Positions 1 through 6,448 of a stretch of 19,812 nt of DNA are shown one piece after another. Position numbers and translations under genes: made by a program. Each line of letters starts with the position of its first letter. The stretch's first letter is position 1. The stretch lies in NCBI GenBank assembly GCA_003243195.1, contig QFQI01000022.1:1-19812 (forward strand), read 5' to 3'. Below the pieces are notes generated by a model. It was not told the DNA's origin and searched no databases. It saw only the letters and a list, made by a program, of their open reading frames with translations. The DNA comes from Sphingomonas taxi (GTDB taxonomy: Bacteria > Pseudomonadota > Alphaproteobacteria > Sphingomonadales > Sphingomonadaceae).

Positions 1-321
1 CGCGCACCGTGATGTCCTCGACTATAGACCCTCAGAGATCGCGGTCCAGCGGCAACGGTCCCGGAGTGAAGGAACGTAAGGGCCGGACTATAGACCCTCA
101 GAGATCGCGGTCCAGCGGCAACTCTCCAGCGTCGGCTGCATCACCATGATCGACTATAGACCCTCAGAGATCGCGGTCCAGCGGCAACAGCGAGTTGACG
201 CGGACGGTGATGTCCTCGACTATAGACCCTCAGAGATCGCGGTCCAGCGGCAACAAGCTGCGGGTGCTGCGCGCGAAAGGCGCAAACTATAGACCCTCAG
301 AGATCGCGGTCCAGCGGCAAC
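1..321 (-). CRISPR. CRISPR array, 5 repeats visible, type II-C-like, truncated by window edge
   Basis: Five identical 36-base repeats lie at 21-56, 87-122, 153-188, 219-254 and 286-321. Four complete spacers separate them: 57-86, 123-152 and 189-218 (30 bases each) and 255-285 (31 bases). Bases 1-20 are the end of another spacer, so the array continues off the left edge. Read on the minus strand, the repeat starts GTTGCCGCTGG and ends GGTCTATAGT. Repeats of 36 with spacers of 30, a GTTG start and a TATAAT-like end fit type II-C arrays such as those of Neisseria, where each repeat carries its own promoter; strand and type are therefore inferred. No cas1, cas2, cas9 or tracrRNA is visible to the right, so any such genes would lie to the left. 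The repeats show no degeneration. Confidence 0.96.
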
Positions 322-422
322 GCTTTGTTCGCGGCATCCACCAGGCCGACGACGATCGCGCCAGCGTATCGCCACTGTCCGCAGCTCAATGCCGGAATGG
401 CTCACGCTCGATCCGATCCGCC

Positions 423-443
423 AGGTGCCGGGATCAGGCACCT
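423..443 (-). terminator. Hairpin over the queH stop codon
   Basis: AGGTGCC (423-429) and GGCACCT (437-443) form a perfect 7-base-pair stem with a 7-base loop that contains the queH stop codon. No U tract follows on the minus strand, so a terminator role is only a guess. It could separate queH transcription from the CRISPR array just beyond. Confidence 0.3.
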
Positions 444-1105
444 ACGCCGGCATCATCGTCTCCGTAGAACATCTCGCCGATGCGGATTTCCTCGCGGCCC
501 TGCGCCACCCGATGCGCATTGGTGTCGCGCAGCGAGTAGACGCAGCCGCAATATTCCTGCTGGTAGAAATGCTCGCGCTTGGAGATGTCGATCATCCGCG
601 CGGCACCGCCGCCCTTTCGCCAGTTGAACGTCCAATAGGAAATGCCCGGGTAACGCGCCGCGGCGCGCTCGCCGCAGTCGTTGATCTGCGCCATGTTCTT
701 CCAGCGTGAAATGCCCAGCGACGACGTGATGACGGGAAAGCCGTGCTCGTGCGCGTACAGGGCGGTCCGCTCGAAGCGCATGTCGAAGCACATCGTGCAG
801 CGGACGCCGCGCTCCGGCTCATGCTCCATGCCGCGCGCGCGCCTGAACCAGTTGACCGTGTCGTAATCGGCGTCGACGAACGGCACGCCGTGCTTCTGCG
901 CGAAGCGGACATTCTCCTCCTTGCGCAGGAGATACTCCTCCCGGGGGTGGATGTTCGGATTGTAGAAGAAGATCGTATAGTCGATCCCGCTCGCGGTCAT
1001 CGCCTCCATGACCTCGCCCGAACAGGGTGCGCAGCACGAGTGCAGCAGCACCTTGGTGTTGCCGTCGGGCGGGGTGAGGATCGGGCGCTGGAGATCGGTC
1101 GTCAT
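434..1105 (-). CDS. queH: Epoxyqueuosine reductase QueH
   Basis: QueH reduces epoxyqueuosine to queuosine in the wobble position of GUN-anticodon tRNAs; it is the cobalamin-independent alternative to QueG. The 223-residue protein carries the family's cysteine pattern: HSCCAPC at residues 22-28, RCTMC at 102-106 and CGC at 186-188, which in this family hold an iron-sulfur cluster and a further iron site. The stretches IFFYNPNIHP and SSLGISRWKN are also typical. The ATG at 1105 was chosen because the product then starts a short distance before the conserved VLLHSCCAPC; the frame stays open upstream, but that part is arginine-rich and unlike the family. An 11-base-pair hairpin abuts the start codon. 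The gene follows the cytochrome c gene on the same strand after 133 bases. Confidence 0.93.
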   Translation of the reverse strand: MTTDLQRPILTPPDGNTKVLLHSCCAPCSGEVMEAMTASGIDYTIFFYNPNIHPREEYLLRKEENVRFAQKHGVPFVDADYDTVNWFRRARGMEHEPERGVRCTMCFDMRFERTALYAHEHGFPVITSSLGISRWKNMAQINDCGERAAARYPGISYWTFNWRKGGGAARMIDISKREHFYQQEYCGCVYSLRDTNAHRVAQGREEIRIGEMFYGDDDAGVGA

Positions 1106-1132
1106 GCGCGCGCCTGTAGCGCAGGCGCGCGC
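1106..1132 (-). promoter_or_regulatory. Perfect 11-bp hairpin directly upstream of queH start
   Basis: GCGCGCGCCTG (1106-1116) and CAGGCGCGCGC (1122-1132) are perfectly complementary with the 5-base loop TAGCG. In the minus-strand transcript the stem ends at the base before the queH ATG, so it would cover the only purine-rich stretch available as a ribosome binding site. The stem is seen in the sequence; a role in translation control or as an attenuator is inferred. Confidence 0.45.
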
Positions 1133-1180
1133 GAAAGTCACCGTGGGGCGCGCCGGACGCGCGGGGCGGGCGCCCTGCAA

Positions 1181-1200
1181 GCGGCATGTCGCGATGCCGC
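1181..1200 (-). terminator. Possible terminator hairpin after the cytochrome c gene
   Basis: GCGGCAT (1181-1187) and ATGCCGC (1194-1200) form a 7-base-pair stem with a 6-base loop, 38 bases after the cytochrome c stop codon on the minus strand. Only two T residues follow, so it is at best a weak intrinsic terminator. Confidence 0.35.
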
Positions 1201-1238
1201 CTGGCAACCCGCCTTGCCGCGCGTTGCCGACCGATCGG

Positions 1239-1937
1239 TTACTGCTTGGCCGGCGGCACCACGCCCAGCGCCTTGTCGTCCTTCGCGGCCGGGTCGACCG
1301 ACGGGGCACCGGACGCGGGCGTGCCGGTGTTGCCGATCTCGGCGGTGTCGCCCTTCGTCGCCTCGGTCACGTTGGCGACCGCGGGGTCGGTCGCCGGTGC
1401 CGCGCCCGCCGCCGGAGCGGCCGGCAGCGGCAGGTTCGAACCCTGCTGGTTGAGATAGACGATCAGGTTGGCGCGGTCCTGCGCATTGCCGAGGCCGGCG
1501 AAGGTCATCTTGGTGCCGTTGGCGAACTTGCGCGGCGAGGTCAGCCACGCGTTCATCTTGTCGAAGTCCCAGGTGCCGCCGACGCTCTTCAGCGCGTCGG
1601 AGAAGGCGAAGCCGCCCTTGCCCTGGCCGACGCCCTCGCCCATCGTATGGTACAGGTTCGGGCCGATGCCGTTGGCGCCGCCCTGATTGATCGTGTGACA
1701 GGCGGCGCACTTCTTGAAGACCTCGGCGCCCTTGGCCGGGTCGGCGGCGCCCAGCAGCGCGGCGATCGGCACGTCCGCGGCACCGCCGCCGCCGGCTTCC
1801 TCGACGCCCTCGATCGCATAGCCCATCTTCTCGGGCCGCTCGCCATGGAAGATCATGCCGCCGACGATCGACAGCCCCAGTGCCGCACCGGCCCCTGCCA
1901 GCGCCCAGCCGAAAATGGTGTTGGTCCGATCGTCCAT
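1239..1937 (-). CDS. Membrane-anchored c-type cytochrome
   Basis: This is a 232-residue electron carrier. Residues 8-30 form one hydrophobic segment, an uncleaved anchor that would place the heme domain in the periplasm. The single heme motif is CAACH at residues 77-81, and the sixth ligand is probably Met144 in GTKMTFAGL. The layout resembles the CycM/cytochrome c552 type that passes electrons from the bc1 complex to terminal oxidases; that partner is inferred. After the heme domain ends near residue 168 there is a tail of about 64 residues rich in Ala, Pro and Asp. The start at 1937 was chosen because it lies just before the anchor. The gene is divergent from the prephenate dehydratase gene, with about 100 bases between the starts. 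Confidence 0.9.
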   Translation of the reverse strand: MDDRTNTIFGWALAGAGAALGLSIVGGMIFHGERPEKMGYAIEGVEEAGGGGAADVPIAALLGAADPAKGAEVFKKCAACHTINQGGANGIGPNLYHTMGEGVGQGKGGFAFSDALKSVGGTWDFDKMNAWLTSPRKFANGTKMTFAGLGNAQDRANLIVYLNQQGSNLPLPAAPAAGAAPATDPAVANVTEATKGDTAEIGNTGTPASGAPSVDPAAKDDKALGVVPPAKQ

Positions 1938-2038
1938 GCGCCTGTTCGCCCCTCTTCCTTGCACCGTTCCATAGAAAGGGCGCCACCGCATCGCAAGCGC
2001 TTGAGCGGCGGCGGATGCTCTTATACGCGGCCGTGGAG

Positions 2039-2929
2039 ATGGACAGCTACGCCGCCCCCGCCCGCCCGATCGTCGCCGCCATGGCCGCCGCCGCCGCCGC
2101 CGCGCCCGAGCGCGCCGTCGCCTTTCAGGGCGCGCCCGGCGCCAACAGCCATGTCGCGGTGAGCGAGGCGTTCCCGGACGCGCTGCCCCTGCCCTGCTTC
2201 AGCTTCGAGGATGCGCTGGATGCGGTAAAGAGCGGCGCGGCCGATTGCGCGATCATCCCGATCGAGAATTCGCTGCATGGCCGGGTCGCCGACATCCATT
2301 TCCTGCTGCCCGAATCCGGGCTGGTCATCACCGGTGAGCATTTCCTGTCGATCCGCCACGCGCTGATCGGATGCGGCCCGCGCGACGGCGTGACCAGCGC
2401 GATGAGCCATCCGCAGGCGCTGGGCCAATGCCGCCACTGGCTGAAGGCGCACGGCATCGCGCCGGTCAACTATCCCGACACCGCGGGCGCGGCGGCGATG
2501 GTCGCCGAGCGGGGCGACCCGACGGTCGCCGCGCTCGCCCCGCCGGGGGCGGCGGCGATCTACGGGCTGGAGCTGCTCGCCACCGACATCGCCGATGCGG
2601 ACCACAACACCACCCGCTTCGTCACGCTGGCGCGCGGGGCGCGGCCGCTGACGGGCACGGGGCCATGGATGACGACCTTCATCTTCGAGGTGAAGAACGT
2701 GCCGGCCGCGCTCTACAAGGCGATGGGCGGCTTCGCCACCAACGGCGTCAACATGACGAAGCTGGAAAGCTACCAGCGCGGCGGCAGCTTCGCGGCGACC
2801 GAATTCTTCGCCGATGTCGAGGGGCGGCCCGGCGATCCGGCGTTCGACCGCGCGATGGAGGAACTCGGCTTCCATTCGAAATGGGTGCGCGTGCTGGGCA
2901 CCTATGCGCAGGCGCGCAAGCGGGGATAA
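2039..2929 (+). CDS. pheA: Prephenate dehydratase
   Basis: The enzyme converts prephenate to phenylpyruvate in phenylalanine biosynthesis. The 296-residue product is the monofunctional form, without a chorismate mutase domain. The catalytic domain occupies about residues 26-200, with AFQGAPGANSH near its start, PIENSLHGR at 74-82 and the catalytic TTRF at 191-194. An ACT domain follows at about 210-290, including GGFATNGVNMTKLESYQ, and would bind phenylalanine for feedback inhibition. The ATG at 2039 gives the MDSYAAPARP start expected of relatives; an in-frame ATG at 2015 is an alternative. GTGGAG touches the chosen ATG directly, so spacing of the ribosome site is poor. TTATAC at 2021-2026 looks like a -10 box but has no well-spaced -35. 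Confidence 0.95.
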   Translation: MDSYAAPARPIVAAMAAAAAAAPERAVAFQGAPGANSHVAVSEAFPDALPLPCFSFEDALDAVKSGAADCAIIPIENSLHGRVADIHFLLPESGLVITGEHFLSIRHALIGCGPRDGVTSAMSHPQALGQCRHWLKAHGIAPVNYPDTAGAAAMVAERGDPTVAALAPPGAAAIYGLELLATDIADADHNTTRFVTLARGARPLTGTGPWMTTFIFEVKNVPAALYKAMGGFATNGVNMTKLESYQRGGSFAATEFFADVEGRPGDPAFDRAMEELGFHSKWVRVLGTYAQARKRG

Positions 2930-3011
2930 GGCGACCGGCCGCGATCCATCCCCCTTGCGCGTTCCGCCGCAGCCCGTACCGTCGGTGTCCAGGCGTGATG
3001 GGCGGGGACGG

Positions 3012-5129
3012 ATGATGCGGAACGGGTGGCTGGCCGGGGTGGCACTGGCGGTGATCGCGGCGGGCGGCCATGCGCAGCAGGCGCCGACGCCGCCGCGCGC
3101 GGCCAAGAAGCCGCACAGCGTCGCATCGCCCAATGGCGCGCGCGAGGACGCCTATTACTGGCTGCGCGACGATGCGCGCAGGGATCCGGCGATGCTCGCC
3201 TATCTGAAGGCCGAGAACGCCTATGCCGACGCGGTACTCGCGCCGCTCAAGCCGCTGGAGGAGGCGATCTTCGCGGAGACGGTCAGCCATATCAGGCAGG
3301 ACGACAGCTCCGTCCCCTATCGCGACCGCGGCTATTGGTACCAGAGCCGCTTCGCCACCGGCGCGAACTATGCGGTGATCGAGCGGCACAAGGGCACGAT
3401 GAAGGCGCCGGCCGAGATCCTGTTCGATCAGCCGGCGATGGCGCAGGGCCACAGCTTCTTCGCGCTGAGCGACTGGCAGGTCAGCCCGGACAATCGCCTG
3501 ATCGCCTGGGCGGAGGATCGTGTCGGTCGCCGCCAGTATGTGCTGAAGGTGAAGGACATCGCCACCGGGCGCGTCCACGCCGATACGATCGCCAATATCG
3601 AGCCGAACATCGTGTGGGCCGACGACAACCGCACCCTGTTCTACGTTGCCAAGGATCCGACCACGCTGCGCGGGCACCGCGTGATGGCGCATGTGCTGGG
3701 CACGCCGGTGGCGTCGGACCGGCTGGTGTATGAGGAGAAGGACGACACCTTCTCGATGGGCGTCAGCCGCACCAGCGACGATCGCTTCATCTGCATCGGC
3801 GTGTCGGCGACGGTCAGCGACGAGCAGCGCTGCGCCCCCGCCGTGGCGCCGCGCGACTTCGCGGTGGTGGCGCCGCGCGCGCGCGAATTCCGCTACGGCG
3901 CGGATCACATGGGTGACCACTGGATCATCCGCACCAACCGCGATGCGAAGAACTACAAGCTGGTGACGGTCGCGGACCGCGATCTGGCGCGCGGACCGGC
4001 GGCATGGCGCGACCTGACCCCGGCGTCGGACAGCGTGTTCGTGGAGGACTTCAAGCCCTTCACCGGCTTCGTCGCGATCGACCAGCGCGAGGGCGGCAAC
4101 CGCACGATCCGCCTGCTCTCGGCGAACGGCCGCTCAACGCCGATCAAGGCCGACGAGCCCGCCTTCACGATGGGCCTGTCGGTCAATGCCGAGCCGGATA
4201 CCGACTGGGTGCGCTACAGCTACGCCTCGCTGGTGACGCCGACCACCACCTATGAGACGAACGCGAAGACCGGCGAGCGCCGCACGCTGAAGGTCGCGCC
4301 GGTGCCGAACTACGATCCGGCGAAATATGTGACCGAACGGGTGTGGGCGCCGGCACGCGACGGCACGAAGATCCCGGTGTCGATCGTCTATCGCCGCGAC
4401 GTGAAGCGCGACGGCACCGCACCGATGCTGCAATATGCCTATGGCAGCTACGGCATATCGATGGACCCGGCGGTCGATCCCGGCCGCATCCCGCTGCTCG
4501 ACCGCGGCGTCGTCTATGCGCTGGCGCACATTCGCGGCGGGCAGGAAATGGGACGCGGCTGGTATGACGACGGGCACCTGCTCAACAAGAAGAACAGCTT
4601 CACCGACTTCATCGACGTCACCCGCTATCTGGTCGCGCAGAAATATGCCGCGCCGGGCCGTGTCGCGGCAATGGGCGGCAGCGCTGGCGGGCTGCTGATG
4701 GGCGCGGTCGCGAACATGGCGCCAAAGGATTATGCGGTGATGATCGCGCAGGTGCCGTTCGTCGACGTGGTCACCACGATGCTCGACGCGTCGATCCCGT
4801 TGACGACCTTCGAATATGACGAATGGGGCAATCCGGCGCAGAAGCCCTTTTACGATTACATGCTCAGCTACTCGCCCTACGACAACGTGACGCGCCAGGA
4901 TTATCCGGCGCTGTTCGTCGGCACCGGGCTGTGGGACAGCCAGGTGCAATATTACGAACCGACCAAATGGGTCGCGAAGCTGCGCGAGCTGAAGACCGAC
5001 GCCCATCCGCTCGTCTACCGCGTCAACATGGAGGCCGGACACGGCGGCAAGTCCGGCCGCTTCGAACGCTTCCGCGAGGCCGCGGAGTATAAGGCGTTCA
5101 TGCTGCAGCAGTTGAAGGTGGCGCCCTGA
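3012..5129 (+). CDS. ptrB: Oligopeptidase B (S9A), predicted exported
   Basis: This serine peptidase of the prolyl oligopeptidase family cuts short peptides after Arg or Lys. The 705-residue product has an N-terminal beta-propeller part and a C-terminal alpha/beta-hydrolase part. The oligopeptidase B signature HIRGGQEMGRGWYDDGHL is present. The triad reads Ser557 in GGSAGG, Asp642 in GLWDSQ and His677 in AGHGGKSG. The gaps of 85 and 35 residues equal those of the E. coli enzyme (532/617/652, from memory). Residues 1-22 look like a Sec signal peptide (basic MMRNGW, hydrophobic core, GGHA before QQ), implying a periplasmic enzyme, whereas the E. coli one is cytosolic. The start at 3012 is preceded by GGGGACGG. 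The gene lies 82 bases after pheA. Confidence 0.93.
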   Translation: MMRNGWLAGVALAVIAAGGHAQQAPTPPRAAKKPHSVASPNGAREDAYYWLRDDARRDPAMLAYLKAENAYADAVLAPLKPLEEAIFAETVSHIRQDDSSVPYRDRGYWYQSRFATGANYAVIERHKGTMKAPAEILFDQPAMAQGHSFFALSDWQVSPDNRLIAWAEDRVGRRQYVLKVKDIATGRVHADTIANIEPNIVWADDNRTLFYVAKDPTTLRGHRVMAHVLGTPVASDRLVYEEKDDTFSMGVSRTSDDRFICIGVSATVSDEQRCAPAVAPRDFAVVAPRAREFRYGADHMGDHWIIRTNRDAKNYKLVTVADRDLARGPAAWRDLTPASDSVFVEDFKPFTGFVAIDQREGGNRTIRLLSANGRSTPIKADEPAFTMGLSVNAEPDTDWVRYSYASLVTPTTTYETNAKTGERRTLKVAPVPNYDPAKYVTERVWAPARDGTKIPVSIVYRRDVKRDGTAPMLQYAYGSYGISMDPAVDPGRIPLLDRGVVYALAHIRGGQEMGRGWYDDGHLLNKKNSFTDFIDVTRYLVAQKYAAPGRVAAMGGSAGGLLMGAVANMAPKDYAVMIAQVPFVDVVTTMLDASIPLTTFEYDEWGNPAQKPFYDYMLSYSPYDNVTRQDYPALFVGTGLWDSQVQYYEPTKWVAKLRELKTDAHPLVYRVNMEAGHGGKSGRFERFREAAEYKAFMLQQLKVAP

Positions 5130-5141
5130 CGCCCGCCGCGG

Positions 5142-5242
5142 GCCGTCATCACCGTCCGGGACGGGGGTCCTGATGTGCCGGCGTCGCGCGCCGGGCCGTA
5201 CCCTCGCGGGCGTCGGATCACCCCCTGCGCGGGGATGACGGC
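5142..5242. repeat. Inverted repeats between convergent genes, possible bidirectional terminator
   Basis: GCCGTCATC at 5142-5150 is perfectly complementary to GATGACGGC at 5234-5242. Inside the right arm, CCCC (5222-5225) and GGGG (5231-5234) form a small stem that TCA/TGA extend across one mismatch (5218-5238). The element fills the space between ptrB (plus) and the small membrane protein (minus), where a two-way terminator would be expected. There is no T run. Similar GATGACGG-bearing palindromes are often dispersed between genes in sphingomonad genomes, so it may be a REP-like element; this is recalled, not searched. Confidence 0.4.
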
Positions 5243-5249
5243 GCGCGGA

Positions 5250-5450
5250 TCACATCCCCTTGCCGGTCGCCAGCCCCCACGCGGCATAGGCGGCGAGCAG
5301 CACCGCCATCGTGCAGGTCGCGCCGACCAGCACATAGCCGACATAGTTCAGCACCGGCGGGTTCGCGCGCTCCAGCTTGCGGTTGCGCGACGCACCCGCG
5401 AACACGAAGCTCAGCAACATCCCGTACGTCAGTGCAGCGACTTCCAGCAT
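5250..5450 (-). CDS. Small two-helix membrane protein, function unknown
   Basis: A 66-residue protein with two likely membrane segments, at about residues 3-19 (VAALTYGMLLSFVFAGA) and 35-61 (LNYVGYVLVGATCTMAVLLA), joined by a basic loop SRNRKLER. GAGGGG lies about 7 bases before the ATG on the minus strand, a good ribosome site, which favours a real gene. I do not recognise the family. It stands alone between the convergent ptrB and the divergent HAD phosphatase gene. Confidence 0.7.
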   Translation of the reverse strand: MLEVAALTYGMLLSFVFAGASRNRKLERANPPVLNYVGYVLVGATCTMAVLLAAYAAWGLATGKGM

Positions 5451-5588
5451 AACCCGCCCCTCGGCCCCTTCGATGACGACGCCCCCCGGCGCCCGTTTCG
5501 CGATTAACCATAGCCTGCGACCGCTACGAAGACGTTAACGCGCACGCCACCGCTTGCCTCGCACGGTCCGCCGTCTAACAGGCGGTGC

Positions 5589-6245
5589 ATGTCCACCCGA
5601 CTCGCCGTCTTCGACTGCGACGGCACGCTCGTCGACAGCCAGGCCAACATCTGCCGCGTGATGGAACTGGCGCACGTCGCGGCCGGCCTGCCCGCCCCGC
5701 CGCGCGCCGCGATCCGCGCGATCGTCGGCCTGAGCCTGGTGGAGGCGATGGCGGCGCTCGCGCCCGATGCCGACGCCGCGCTGCACCATGGGCTCGCGGA
5801 GGAATATAAGACGGTGTTCCGCCGGATGCGCGACGACGGCGACCTCGATGTCGAACCGCTGTACGATGGACTGGTCGAGACGCTAGACGGCCTTGCCGCC
5901 GATGGCTGGCTGTTCGGCGTGGCGACCGGCAAGTCCGATCGCGGGCTGGCGCACGTCCTGGCGCACCATGGGCTGGCGGACCGCTTCGTCACCTTGCAGA
6001 CCGCCGACCGTCACCCGTCCAAGCCGCATCCGTCGATGCTGCGCGAGGCGATGGCGCGCACCGGCGCCGTGCCGGATGATACGGTGATGATCGGCGACAC
6101 CAGCTTCGACATGGCGATGGCGCGCGCCGCCGGCACCCGCGCGGTCGGGGTCGCCTGGGGCTATCACCGCGAGGACATGCTGTGGCGGGCCGGGGCGCAC
6201 GCCGTGGCGCGGCGCTATGCCGATCTCGCGGGATGCCTGGCATGA
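5589..6245 (+). CDS. HAD-family phosphatase, phosphoglycolate phosphatase-like
   Basis: A 218-residue HAD hydrolase of subfamily IA. Motif I is FDCDGT with the nucleophile Asp9 and acid/base Asp11; motif II is Thr113 in VATGKS; motif III is Lys145 in SKPHPS; motif IV is GDTSFDMAMA with Asp170 and Asp174. The helical cap lies at about residues 16-80. Length and cap fit Gph-like phosphatases acting on phosphoglycolate or other small sugar phosphates, but the substrate cannot be read from the sequence. AGG lies 6-7 bases before the ATG. Its stop codon overlaps the start of the next gene (ATGA), so the three genes from here to 7128 are probably one translationally coupled unit. Confidence 0.9.
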   Translation: MSTRLAVFDCDGTLVDSQANICRVMELAHVAAGLPAPPRAAIRAIVGLSLVEAMAALAPDADAALHHGLAEEYKTVFRRMRDDGDLDVEPLYDGLVETLDGLAADGWLFGVATGKSDRGLAHVLAHHGLADRFVTLQTADRHPSKPHPSMLREAMARTGAVPDDTVMIGDTSFDMAMARAAGTRAVGVAWGYHREDMLWRAGAHAVARRYADLAGCLA

Positions 6246-6448
6246 GCGATCCCGCCTTTGCGCGCTGGGCCGCGCTGGCCGGCGTGCGGCTGGCCGCGAC
6301 CTTCGGCGCGATCCTGGGCATCGTGCTGCTCGGTCGTGCGGAGACGATCGCGCCGCGCGTGCTGGCGGTCGCGATCGTGCTCAGCGCGCTGTGGATGCTG
6401 GCTACCGTCCCCCGGGCGCTGGCGCGGCGCTGGAGGAGTCCGAAGTGA
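6242..6448 (+). CDS. Small membrane protein between HAD phosphatase and ATP12 genes
   Basis: A 68-residue protein with two likely membrane segments, at about residues 14-30 (VRLAATFGAILGIVLLG) and 39-55 (RVLAVAIVLSALWMLAT), and a basic C-terminus ending RRWRSPK. It overlaps the upstream stop by ATGA and the downstream GTG start by GTGA, which argues strongly for real, coupled translation. No family is recognised. Position next to the ATP12 chaperone suggests, weakly, a link to membrane ATP synthase assembly. Confidence 0.75.
   Translation: MSDPAFARWAALAGVRLAATFGAILGIVLLGRAETIAPRVLAVAIVLSALWMLATVPRALARRWRSPK

Noticed and set aside
322..433. tracrRNA or anti-repeat between the array and queH
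   Set aside because: No stretch here pairs convincingly with the repeat; the only structure is the short stem at 423-443.
195..467. Frames reading through the CRISPR repeats (plus 195-467 and minus 220-441)
   Set aside because: They translate repeats and spacers; no ribosome site and no conserved pattern.
1008..2162. Long open plus-strand frame (384 codons) over queH and the cytochrome c gene
   Set aside because: Its product is arginine-rich and patternless, and it is antisense to two clear genes; long antisense frames are expected at this GC content.
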